DNA of 64,000 nucleotides from a bacterium (GTDB taxonomy: Bacteria; Pseudomonadota; Alphaproteobacteria; Micavibrionales; UBA2020): NCBI GenBank assembly GCA_029945425.1, contig JAQSDV010000004.1, positions 124,001-188,000 on the forward strand. The letters are read 5' to 3'. Under the pieces are notes generated by a model. It saw nothing but the letters and a program-made list of their open reading frames with translations, made no database searches and had not been told where the DNA came from. This document shows, piece by piece, positions 7,935-16,013 of the stretch; the stretch's first letter is position 1; the number at the start of each line of letters is the position of its first letter. Both the position numbers and the translations under genes were made by a program.

Positions 7935-9806
7935 TTACCGGATTTCGACAACCGGCGCTTTCAGGTTTTGTGCCTGAAGCGCTTTTGCCTGTTGTTCGAT
8001 CATCTCGCGCAGCTGTTGCGGCGTGATCGACAGGTTCGGGCGCAGCGAAGCCTTGTCCCCCGCCAGTTTCAGCAGCATGTCGAGCGGCGATTCATCGGCC
8101 GGGAACTGTTCCACCTCGACATCTACATCGGGTTTGATCTTTGCACGTTCCTTGGCGACTTCGATGGCGCGGGCAAGGCCGCCCAGCTCGTCGACGAGGC
8201 CGCGTTCCTTGGCCTGCGCGCCGGTCCAGGCGCGGCCTTCGGCCACGTTGAACGCCTGGTCATGCGTCATCTTGCGGCCCTGCATCACGCGCTGCAGGAA
8301 TGCTTCATAGATATTGTCGAGCGTTGCCTCGAACTTCGCCATTTCTTCGTCGGTGAACAGGCGGTTGAACGACCACATGCCGGCATGCGCGCCTTCGGAA
8401 ATCGTCACCCAGTTGACGCCGATCTTGCTCCACAAATCCGCGAACACGAATTTGCCGCCGAACACGCCGATGGAACCGGTGATGGTGCCGGGCTGCGCCA
8501 CGATCCAGTCGGCGGGCGTTGCAACCCAATAACCGCCGGATGCCGCGTAGCCACCCATAGAAACGATCACAGGCTTGCCCGCTTTTTGCGTTTCAACAAC
8601 GGCGCGGCGGATGGTTTCGGCCGCGGTCGGCGAACCGCCGGGGCTGTCGATGCGGAAAACGACGGCTGCGACGTCCTTGTCCTCGCGCACTTCCTTGAAC
8701 GCGTCGACGATGTCATTCGCCTCGATCCCGCTATCGCCCATGCCTGCATGCGCGCCGCCAAAGGAAACGATTTCGCCGGAGCCGAGGACGAGGGCGATCT
8801 TGGGCTTGCCCTTGCCGGATTTTTTGTTTTCTTCCTTGTCGATTTCTTTTTTGACTTCATCGACGAAGCCGCGGAAGCCCTTCATTTTCGTCTTCGCCTC
8901 GGGCGCGTAATCGGACAGGTCAACGGTTTCGTCTTTTTCGGCAAGACCCGCTTCCTTGCGCGCCGCCTCCATCAATTCATCGTAATAGCCGATTTTGTCG
9001 ACCAGCTTCGCCTGCAGCGCCGCCTGATCGGTAAAGGGCGCATTGTCGATCAGCATGCGGACCTGTTCGGGTGTTAATCCGCGAGCCTCTGCCACGCCGC
9101 CGACCATCTGGCGCGACAGGTCGCCGATCATTTCGGTCAATGCGCGGCGGTTCGGCTCGCTCATATCGGTTGCGGTAAAGGTTTCGGGGGCCGACTTATA
9201 CAGGCCTTTATGGCCGAATTGCGCGGTCACGCCGACCAGATCAAACGTGCCCTTCACGAACGGCACCTGCGCGGAAATGCCGGTGATGCCGACGATGCCG
9301 ACGGGCTGCAGCCACAGCTGGCCGAAGGACGACGCGAAATAATAATCGGACATGCCCGACGACATCTCGCCATAGCTTTCGCCGAAGATATAGGCAAATT
9401 TGCCAGCCTTGCGGAAATGCGCGATCGCGTCGCGGATTTCCTGCACCTGCGCCACGCTGAATTTCATGTCCTCCATTGTCGCAACGAACCCCTTCACGCG
9501 GTCGTCTTTCGCGGCGCCTTCCAACGCCTCGGTCAGGTCGCGGATCGTGTTCGTCGTGTGGACGAAGGGCTGCGTGATCGACGGCTTCGGGAGTTTTTCG
9601 CCGATGCCCGCCTTGAAGGTGTAGGTGAGAAGAATTTTCGACGGTAACGCTTCGGGCTTTTCATCCATCGCGCGACCGAGCGCAACGCCCAGCATGACGA
9701 CCAGGATGAAAAAGGAAAAACCCATCATCACGAAAAAGCCCTTGAGCAAATTCCACAGGCCGTGGAAAAAACCGCCCTGTTTCTTGACAACTACTTGCTC
9801 GGCCAT
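7935..9806 (-). CDS. sppA: signal peptide peptidase SppA, 67K type
   Basis: The protein has 623 residues from ATG 9806, which has AAAGG 8 bases upstream; an in-frame extension to 9962 lacks support. A membrane anchor lies near residues 15-40 (FFVMMGFSFFILVVMLG), followed by two S49 domains as in E. coli SppA. The N-terminal domain contains the lysine motif GLYKSAPETF, and the C-terminal one the serine motif MGGYAASGGYW, so the Ser-Lys dyad is complete. SppA degrades signal peptides left in the inner membrane. It is convergent with the transglycosylase gene, 7 bases away. Confidence 0.93.
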   Translation of the reverse strand: MAEQVVVKKQGGFFHGLWNLLKGFFVMMGFSFFILVVMLGVALGRAMDEKPEALPSKILLTYTFKAGIGEKLPKPSITQPFVHTTNTIRDLTEALEGAAKDDRVKGFVATMEDMKFSVAQVQEIRDAIAHFRKAGKFAYIFGESYGEMSSGMSDYYFASSFGQLWLQPVGIVGITGISAQVPFVKGTFDLVGVTAQFGHKGLYKSAPETFTATDMSEPNRRALTEMIGDLSRQMVGGVAEARGLTPEQVRMLIDNAPFTDQAALQAKLVDKIGYYDELMEAARKEAGLAEKDETVDLSDYAPEAKTKMKGFRGFVDEVKKEIDKEENKKSGKGKPKIALVLGSGEIVSFGGAHAGMGDSGIEANDIVDAFKEVREDKDVAAVVFRIDSPGGSPTAAETIRRAVVETQKAGKPVIVSMGGYAASGGYWVATPADWIVAQPGTITGSIGVFGGKFVFADLWSKIGVNWVTISEGAHAGMWSFNRLFTDEEMAKFEATLDNIYEAFLQRVMQGRKMTHDQAFNVAEGRAWTGAQAKERGLVDELGGLARAIEVAKERAKIKPDVDVEVEQFPADESPLDMLLKLAGDKASLRPNLSITPQQLREMIEQQAKALQAQNLKAPVVEIR

Positions 9807-9921
9807 GACAGCAACCTTTCGGAAATGCGATGAATTTTTTTGCAGTCTATCCCAACATTCCGCATTGAACGATAAATAAATTGGGTCTAGTCTCGTTTGC
9901 AGATCACGACACGCGACAGAC

Positions 9922-9954
9922 AAAAAAAGCCCCAAGTGCGGAAACACTTGGGGC
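9922..9954 (-). terminator. rho-independent terminator, - strand
   Basis: A ten-base perfect stem GCCCCAAGTG/CACTTGGGGC (9929-9938, 9945-9954) is followed on the - strand by seven T. It probably ends the fabI-aroC transcript before sppA. Confidence 0.85.
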
Positions 9955-9962
9955 AATATCAT

Positions 9963-10140
9963 CGAAGCGAAGTATTAAGGGAGAGGCCGTTTGGAAAACC
10001 GAACGGCCTTTTCCTTGAGTGAAAGCATCGCGAATCTGTGGATAAGAGTCGAATCGTTTTTTCCGGCAGTTATCCGCAGCCTTATTTCCCTTCAAATTCA
10101 GTTGTTTAGAGGCTGTGCGCCGCAATGCGGCGTTTTTTGT
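9963..10140 (+). ncRNA. possible structured small RNA region
   Basis: This gene-free stretch holds three consecutive hairpins on the + strand: AGGCCGTT/AACGGCCT (9984-10009), CTGTGGATAA/TTATCCGCAG (10036-10079, one G-T pair) and CGCCGC/GCGGCG followed by six T (10118-10138), the last resembling an intrinsic terminator. No coding frame is convincing, and no known RNA family is recognised. The remaining 10141-10246 shows nothing clear. Confidence 0.3.
10118..10138 (+). terminator. short rho-independent terminator, + strand
   Basis: A six-base GC stem with an AAT loop is followed by TTTTTT. No + strand protein gene lies upstream, so it implies a noncoding transcript. Confidence 0.55.
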
Positions 10141-10246
10141 TATGGAGAGTCGAGGAAAAATTTTCGCGTGAAATCACAGAGTCTTGCGATTCCCTGATTC
10201 GGCGGAACATCAACAGACTCTGCCAAGAACCTGATCTGACTCGGAA

Positions 10247-11332
10247 TTATTTTGCCACTTGCGCGATATGGCGCAGCAGGTGATCGCATAGCACAAGCGC
10301 CATCATCGCTTCGGCAACGGGCGCGCCGCGCAATCCGACGCAAGGATCATGGCGGCCCTTCGTCACGATTTCGGTTTCTTCCATCTGCTTGTTGATCGTC
10401 AGCATGGGCGTGAGAATCGAACTGGTCGGCTTGAACGCGATGCGCACAACAATATCCTGCCCCGTCGAAATGCCGCCAAGGATGCCGCCCGCATTGTTCG
10501 ACAGGAATTTCGGCTTGCCGTCCTCGATGCGGATCTGGTCGGAATTCATCTCGCCGCCCATTTCGACGCAAGCAAAGCCCGCGCCGATTTCAACGCCCTT
10601 CACCGCATTGATGCCCATCATCGCTTTCGCAAGATCGGCATCAAGTTTATCAGCCAGCGGCGCGCCGAGGCCTGCGGGGAAACCGCTTGCGACGACTTCT
10701 ACAATCGCGCCTGCGCTGGAACCGGCCTTGCGCGTTTTATCGAGGAATTCTTCCCATACCGGAATGATCGCGGCATCGGGCGTGAAGAACTGGTTTTCAG
10801 CGGCCTGCGCCCAGTCCCAGTTGTCGCGGTTGATTTTATGCGGACCCACCTGCACAACACCCGCGCGGATCGCAATGTTATCGCCAAGGCGTGATTGCAG
10901 CACCTTGCGCGCCACGCCGCCCGCTGCGACGCGGCTTGCCGTTTCGCGCGCCGATGAACGGCCGCCGCCGCGATAATCGCGGAAACCGTATTTTTGGTCG
11001 TAAGTGAAATCCGCATGGCCGGGCCGATATTTATCCTTGATCTCGGAATAATCCTTTGACCGCGCATCGGTGTTTTCGATCAGCAGGCTGACAGGCGTGC
11101 CGGTCGTGCGGCCTTCGAAGACGCCGGACAGGATCTTGACCTTGTCTTCTTCCTGCCGCTGCGTCGTGAAGCGGTTCTGGCCGGGTTTGCGGCGGTCGAG
11201 GAATTGCTGGATGTCGGATTCGGAAAGTTCAACCTGCGGCGGCACGCCATCGACCACGCAGCCAATCGCGGGCCCGTGGCTTTCGCCCCATGTCGTGTAG
11301 GTGAAAAGGTTGCCGTAGGTGCTGGCTGACAT
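10247..11332 (-). CDS. aroC: chorismate synthase
   Basis: A 361-residue enzyme that converts 5-enolpyruvylshikimate-3-phosphate to chorismate, the last common step of aromatic biosynthesis, using reduced FMN. All signatures are present: [10 protein letters not shown] near the start, [17 protein letters not shown], and [19 protein letters not shown]. The C-terminal [18 protein letters not shown] is also intact. Length is normal. The ATG overlaps the fabI stop by one base (TAATG), so the two genes are translationally coupled. Confidence 0.97.
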   Translation of the reverse strand: MSASTYGNLFTYTTWGESHGPAIGCVVDGVPPQVELSESDIQQFLDRRKPGQNRFTTQRQEEDKVKILSGVFEGRTTGTPVSLLIENTDARSKDYSEIKDKYRPGHADFTYDQKYGFRDYRGGGRSSARETASRVAAGGVARKVLQSRLGDNIAIRAGVVQVGPHKINRDNWDWAQAAENQFFTPDAAIIPVWEEFLDKTRKAGSSAGAIVEVVASGFPAGLGAPLADKLDADLAKAMMGINAVKGVEIGAGFACVEMGGEMNSDQIRIEDGKPKFLSNNAGGILGGISTGQDIVVRIAFKPTSSILTPMLTINKQMEETEIVTKGRHDPCVGLRGAPVAEAMMALVLCDHLLRHIAQVAK

Positions 11333-12201
11333 TAGCCCGAAATGCCCTGCAGCAGTTCGGCGGTCTGTTTCGCAGAATCAACCGCGACCATGCCGATCGT
11401 GTTATAGCCGCTGTCGACATACATGATTTCGCCCGTCACGCCCGCGCCGAGGTCGGAGAGCAGGAACAGGCCTGCGCCGCCCACATCTTCGGTCGTCACG
11501 TTACGGCGTAGCGGCGCGTTCAATTCGTTCCATTTCAGGATATAGCGGAAATCGCCGATGCCGGAGGCCGCGAGAGTCTTGATCGGCCCCGCCGAAATCG
11601 CGTTCACGCGGATGCCTTTTTTACCAACATCGCTCGCAAGGTAGCGCACGGAAGCCTCCAGCGCCGCTTTCGCCACGCCCATCACGTTGTAATGGGGCAT
11701 GACGCGTTCCGCGCCGTGATAGGTCATGGTGATCATGCTGCCGCCGTTTTTCATGAGCGGCACGGCGCGCTGCGCAACCGCCGTGAAGGAATAGACGGAA
11801 ATATCCATCGTCTTCAGGAAATTGTCGCGTGTGGTGTTGAGGTAAAGGCCGTCCAGCTCGTTCTTGTCGGAATAGGCGATTGCGTGGACGACGAAATCAA
11901 GGCCGCCCCATTCTTTCTCGATCGTGGCGAAAGTGGCGTCGATGCTGTCATGGTTCGTGACATCGCAGGGCACGACGATTTTCGACTGCACGGATTCTGC
12001 AAGCGGGCGAACCCGTTTTTCCAAAGCATCGCCCTGAAACGTGAAGGCAAGCTCCGCGCCGTGCTTATGCGCCATCTCGGCGATGCCCCAGGCGATGGAA
12101 CGGTCATTGGCGACACCCATGATGAGGCCACGTTTGCCTTTCATAAGCGGGAGGGCGTTCGTCATGGAATCGGTATCCTCTGTGGCGGGCCGGTTATTCA
12201 T
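11332..12201 (-). CDS. fabI: enoyl-[acyl-carrier-protein] reductase FabI
   Basis: An NADH-dependent SDR enzyme that reduces trans-2-enoyl-ACP in type II fatty acid synthesis. The FabI glycine-rich motif [13 protein letters not shown], the active site Y-x6-K in YNVMGVAKA and the loop [14 protein letters not shown] are present, as in triclosan-sensitive FabI. Two starts are possible: ATG 12201 with AGGTGA upstream, and ATG 12165 ([13 protein letters not shown]), where family similarity begins. The longer form is given. It forms an operon with aroC. Confidence 0.95.
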   Translation of the reverse strand: MNNRPATEDTDSMTNALPLMKGKRGLIMGVANDRSIAWGIAEMAHKHGAELAFTFQGDALEKRVRPLAESVQSKIVVPCDVTNHDSIDATFATIEKEWGGLDFVVHAIAYSDKNELDGLYLNTTRDNFLKTMDISVYSFTAVAQRAVPLMKNGGSMITMTYHGAERVMPHYNVMGVAKAALEASVRYLASDVGKKGIRVNAISAGPIKTLAASGIGDFRYILKWNELNAPLRRNVTTEDVGGAGLFLLSDLGAGVTGEIMYVDSGYNTIGMVAVDSAKQTAELLQGISG

Positions 12202-12364
12202 TATGAATCACCTGTTTTTAATTTCTGTGCGGCATCCTACACATTTATAAATATACGTCCAGCGACACGTTCCATAAAACACGATGCAGAAAAAAAATTT
12301 GCGCATTTAAACATAAAGGGAACACATCGTTAAGTTATTATGAAATCCATTTTCTGTTTTCCTT

Positions 12365-12392
12365 TTGATTGAAAATGGAAATGTATTATATT
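12365..12392 (+). promoter_or_regulatory. putative sigma-70 promoter for the M23 peptidase gene
   Basis: TTGATT (12365-12370) and TATATT (12387-12392) are separated by 16 bases in an AT-rich stretch upstream of the peptidase start. The rest of 12202-12364 shows no further clear feature. Confidence 0.45.
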
Positions 12393-12515
12393 TATGACAG
12401 TCATCGTTAACCAACAGGGTGTTCCTCACCCGTTCTCATTCCAGCTTCTAAGCTTGCAAACACTTCCGTACTGGTGTTCACTCACGCCAAGCTTAATGAA
12501 AAGAAGGTTCCACAC

Positions 12516-14063
12516 TTGCTTCAATTCACATCGCCTCGTGCCCGCATGTTCCGCAAGCGCCGTTATGGCCTGCGCCACATCATCCTCTCCGCTCTTGTCA
12601 TCTCCGCTGCTTACGGCTTCATGCCGTCCGGCGAAACGACAGTGGCCGTGCCCGCCAACACCGTCGTTGCATCCGCACCGGCAGCCGTTGCGCCCGCGCG
12701 TACATATGAAGTGATGAACCTGAAGGACGCCTTCGACGCGAAACCCGCGCAGCCGTCCTACCAGTTTGCCTCGACCGACGAAGCCGCCGCCGCCAAGCCG
12801 CAGGTTGTGATCGCCGCGCCCGCCCAGCCCAAGCTGGAACGCCAGCTGTCCTATATCCAGTCCGGCATCACCAAGCTTCTGGAAGCCAGCACGGATCTCA
12901 AAGAAATCTTTGATAACGAAAAGAAACTGAGCGTCGGCAAGGGCGATACCCTTATGGATTTGCTCGTGAAAAACGACGTGTCGCGTGATGACGCCTTCAG
13001 CGCGATCCAGGCGCTGAAAAAGGTCTATGATCCCCGCGAACTGAACCCCGGCCATCAGGTGACCGTGTTCTTCCACAAAGATCCCGCGATTGCCGACCCA
13101 AAATTCGTCGGCCTGCGCATTGAACGTGACTCGGTCAACTCGCTCGTCGTCAACCGCGACGCCGATGGCAGCTTCATGGTCAACACCGAAGCGAAAGCCG
13201 TCCACCGCGAAATGAAGGCGTATCAGGCGACCATCGACAACTCGCTTTATGTCGATGCGAAACAAGCTGGTGTGCCCGATAACGTGATCCTGGAACTCAT
13301 CAAGATGTACTCGATGGGCGTCGACTTCCAGCGCGAGATCCAGCGCGGCGATTCCTTCCACGTCATGTATGAGCGCTACATCACCGATGACGGCCGCGTT
13401 GTGCCGAACAAAGGCGATATCGTTTATGCGAAACTGGCGCTGTCCGGCCGCACCCTGCCCCTCTACCGCTTTGAAGGCGCGAACGGCGACGTCGAATACT
13501 TCGACCAGACCGGCCAGTCGGTGAAAAAACCCCTGATGAAAACGCCGATCGACGGCGCGCGCATCACTTCGAAATTCGGTTTCCGCCGCCATCCCGTGCT
13601 GGGCTATAACAAGCTGCATAAAGGCATCGATTTCGGCGCCCCCCGCGGCACGCCCATCTACGCAGCCGGTGACGGCGTCGTGCAGAAGGCCGGCAAGTTC
13701 TCGTCCTACGGCAACTATGTCCGCATCAAGCACCGCGCAGGTATCGAAACCGCATACGCCCACATGAACGGCTTCAAGGCTGGCGTGAAGGCAGGTTCCC
13801 GCGTGAAACAGGGTCAGGTCATCGGTTACGTCGGCACCACCGGCCGCTCGACCGGCCCGCACCTGCATTACGAAATCCTGATGAACGGCAAACAGGTCAA
13901 CCCCGCTTCCGTGAAACTGGCCGGTGGCCGTTCGCTGGGCGGCAAGGAACTCAAGACCTTCAAGGCCAATGTCTCGAAACTCGACAACACCTTCGCCAAG
14001 GCGCTGCAGCCGGTTCCGGCCGTTGCTTCGGCAGACACGACGAAAGTCGCGGCGCATAACTAA
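12516..14063 (+). CDS. M23 (LytM-type) murein endopeptidase, membrane anchored
   Basis: A protein of about 515 residues with an N-terminal membrane segment (HIILSALVISAAYGF), a disordered Ala/Pro region, a LysM-like or coiled middle, and a C-terminal M23 domain. Zinc ligands are seen in NKLHKGIDFGAP and GPHLHYEI, so the enzyme should be active, cutting peptidoglycan cross-links as MepM does. The start is probably TTG 12516, because AAGAAGG lies 8 bases before it. GTG 12474 and ATG 12546 lack a ribosome site. A strong terminator follows. Confidence 0.88.
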   Translation: MLQFTSPRARMFRKRRYGLRHIILSALVISAAYGFMPSGETTVAVPANTVVASAPAAVAPARTYEVMNLKDAFDAKPAQPSYQFASTDEAAAAKPQVVIAAPAQPKLERQLSYIQSGITKLLEASTDLKEIFDNEKKLSVGKGDTLMDLLVKNDVSRDDAFSAIQALKKVYDPRELNPGHQVTVFFHKDPAIADPKFVGLRIERDSVNSLVVNRDADGSFMVNTEAKAVHREMKAYQATIDNSLYVDAKQAGVPDNVILELIKMYSMGVDFQREIQRGDSFHVMYERYITDDGRVVPNKGDIVYAKLALSGRTLPLYRFEGANGDVEYFDQTGQSVKKPLMKTPIDGARITSKFGFRRHPVLGYNKLHKGIDFGAPRGTPIYAAGDGVVQKAGKFSSYGNYVRIKHRAGIETAYAHMNGFKAGVKAGSRVKQGQVIGYVGTTGRSTGPHLHYEILMNGKQVNPASVKLAGGRSLGGKELKTFKANVSKLDNTFAKALQPVPAVASADTTKVAAHN

Positions 14064-14085
14064 GCACCACGCCGGATACGCTTTT

Positions 14086-14120
14086 AAAAGACCCGCTTGA
14101 TCATATCAGGCGGGTCTTTT
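14086..14120 (+). terminator. rho-independent terminator
   Basis: An 11-base stem AAAAGACCCGC/GCGGGTCTTTT brackets a 13-base loop just after the M23 gene. Confidence 0.85.
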
Positions 14121-14159
14121 ACTTTGGGCTATCCCGCTCTTCCAGACCCGAGGTTCGCC

Positions 14160-14496
14160 ATGCGCCTGCCCGCCCTGCTCCTTCTCGCCGCCCTGCTGTT
14201 GCCGACGCCTGTTGCGGCGAATGACCGCCTCAGCGCGGCCGAACTGATGCAGATGTGCAGCAGCACCCATGATGTCGATTACGGCTATTGCGCAGGCTAC
14301 ATCACGGCGATTGCCGACCAGATGCTGTCGACCGGCACGGCGGGCGGGGAACGCGCCTGCAACCATGCGGGCGTCCGCAGCCAGCAATATGTGGATGTGT
14401 TCCGGTCTTTCCGCGGAAATCTTTCCCGAGCGATTGCAGGATCAGGCCGAACGCACCGTTGCGGCGTCCTTTGCCCGAGCTTTTCCTTGCCGCTAA
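14160..14496 (+). pseudogene. Rap1a/Tai-like secreted protein gene with +1 frameshift
   Basis: ATG 14160 opens a signal peptide (MRLPALLLLAALLLPTPVAA) and a mature part with SAAELMQMCSS, YCAGYITAIADQ and YVDVFRSF, matching the small Cys-containing Rap1a/Tai family. At 14411-14412 one extra C shifts the frame. The following bases in the +1 frame read AEIFPERLQDQAERTVAASF and then ARAFPCR before TAA at 14494-14496, which is exactly the expected C-terminal half. The repaired product would be about 111 residues. It is either an inactivated gene or a sequencing error. Confidence 0.7.
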
Positions 14497-14498
14497 AC

Positions 14499-14978
14499 CT
14501 AGCGATAGGTTCCGAAAATATTCTGGGTCTTGCCGCTGGCATCCGTCACGCTCAGGAACGGGTCCTGCTCCGCGCCGCCCAGCTGCAGCCCCATCACAAC
14601 ACGGTCGCGGCCCGACTTGTCCTTCATGATCATGACAGGCGATTCATTTTCCCCGGCTAGGCGGAACAGCAACCGGATATGGCCGGTGTTGTCGGACAGC
14701 GCCAGCAGCGGCAATCCGCGCTCGCCCGCGCCGCTATAGGTGCCCATCTGCAATCTCATCTGTCCGTTTTCACCGTAGAAAATCTGGCCCGGCTGGCCGT
14801 CATTCACATAGGTGGTGATGCCCTTGGCATTTTTGGTATCGCGCAGCGCGAAGTAACTGTCGGACTGGCCTTGCGCATCGGCAACCTTCGGCGCGAACAC
14901 CGCCTGCCCGACAAACCCGCCCGTGAATGAAAAAGCCGCGATCACAAAGAACGCGGCAACCGTTTTCTTCATCGTCAT
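14499..14978 (-). CDS. hypothetical exported protein
   Basis: This 159-residue protein starts at ATG 14978 behind AGGGGAA. A signal peptide or anchor (KKTVAAFFVIAAFSFTGGFV) precedes a beta-rich domain with repeated pattern G..Y....GQ..I.YGENG and phrases such as LLALSDNTGHIRLLFRLAG and DKSGRDRVVMGLQLGG. These look like short beta-hairpin repeats. Function is not known. It is 13 bases from holC in the same direction, so it may share its transcript. Confidence 0.65.
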   Translation of the reverse strand: MTMKKTVAAFFVIAAFSFTGGFVGQAVFAPKVADAQGQSDSYFALRDTKNAKGITTYVNDGQPGQIFYGENGQMRLQMGTYSGAGERGLPLLALSDNTGHIRLLFRLAGENESPVMIMKDKSGRDRVVMGLQLGGAEQDPFLSVTDASGKTQNIFGTYR

Positions 14979-14991
14979 GTGAATTCCCCTG

Positions 14992-15441
14992 TTATGCTTT
15001 CTGTTCCCATTTGCCGCCGTCACCCTGCTGGTAATAGGCGATGGTGTGGCCTTGTTCCTTGTATTGTTTCCAGCGGCCGCGTGCGGCCTGAACCGCGTCA
15101 TCGTCATTGCCGTCGAAAATTTCGCAGGCGAGGGTGAAGCGGCCCACATCATTCGATACCGCGCCATCGGTTAAAATCAGCACATTGGCGTTGTTCGGGT
15201 TCACGTCTTCATCGGTCAGGAAAACCGGCTGGTCGGCCTCGGTGCCGTCCTTCACATAGCCATGCGGCAGGAAGCTGGCAGGGTCATAGGTCCAGAGGGC
15301 CGTATCCAGCACCTCCACCCGCTCGCGGGAGCCAGCCTTTACCAGCACACGGTATTTGCGCTCCAGCGCTTTTGCCACGATTTCGGGCAGCGCCTGTTCA
15401 AGGCGCTTCACGGTCAAATGGTAAAAACGGACATCCGTCAT
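14992..15441 (-). CDS. holC: DNA polymerase III subunit chi
   Basis: The 149-residue product matches HolC, the chi subunit that links the clamp loader to SSB. Typical parts are VRFYHLTVKRLEQALPEIVAKALERKYRVLV, LWTYDPASFLPHG and VFLTDEDVNPNNANVLILTDG. The start MTDVRFYH at 15441 is chosen because the family begins there, although an in-frame extension exists. Length is normal for the alphaproteobacterial form. Confidence 0.93.
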   Translation of the reverse strand: MTDVRFYHLTVKRLEQALPEIVAKALERKYRVLVKAGSRERVEVLDTALWTYDPASFLPHGYVKDGTEADQPVFLTDEDVNPNNANVLILTDGAVSNDVGRFTLACEIFDGNDDDAVQAARGRWKQYKEQGHTIAYYQQGDGGKWEQKA

Positions 15442-15506
15442 GCTTGCCTGGAACCTCTGAAATACCCTATGATTATTGGGAGATTTGAAGGAAAGCGCAA
15501 GGGCGT

Positions 15507-16013
15507 ATGGACTGGAAAACGGCATCTGCCGACGAAAAACTGGCATTGGTACGCGATATCAACCGCGTGGAGCCTGTGTATAAATTCAGCCCCGATGACA
15601 GCATCGTGGAAACCCTGCCGCTTGCCTTCTATCCGGGTGGCCAGCTCGTCTCCATCGTGAAGCCCATGCCGCTGCAGCCGCAGCTGTGGTACGTGAAACT
15701 GCCCGCAGAAATCACCAATCTGGACGGGTCGACCGCAAACATCCACCACCTGAACGAGCGCGCGCCGCTGCATCTGTCGCAGCAGACGATTGCCGATTAC
15801 CTGAAATTCCGCCTCTATTTCGCCGGCAATATGTGGATGGAGGGTGTGCTGGCGATCGAGGCCGCCGACGGTTTCCACGCGACCGCCCGCGTGCTGGAGC
15901 AGGAGGGGCTGTTCGAAAAGAAATTCACCGTCACCCCGCGCGGCGAAATCACCCTGCAAAGCAAAAAGAAACTGGGTGCGGGCAAGCGTATTCCCGAACG
16001 CTTCAGCTTTTAG
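15507..16013 (+). CDS. hypothetical protein, 168 aa
   Basis: A soluble protein reading divergently from holC and converging on the Aas-like gene, with a 4-base overlap of stops. It contains YPGGQLVSIVKPMPLQPQLW and NIHHLNERAPLHLSQQTIAD, and ends basic. The pattern is compact alpha/beta without signal peptide. I do not recognise a family; codon use is like its neighbours, so it is probably a real host gene. Confidence 0.65.
   Translation: MDWKTASADEKLALVRDINRVEPVYKFSPDDSIVETLPLAFYPGGQLVSIVKPMPLQPQLWYVKLPAEITNLDGSTANIHHLNERAPLHLSQQTIADYLKFRLYFAGNMWMEGVLAIEAADGFHATARVLEQEGLFEKKFTVTPRGEITLQSKKKLGAGKRIPERFSF

Noticed and set aside
12426..14057. A 543-codon open frame antisense to the M23 peptidase gene
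   Set aside because: It mirrors the codon structure of a certain gene on the other strand and has no family motifs or ribosome site; long antisense frames are common in high-GC DNA.
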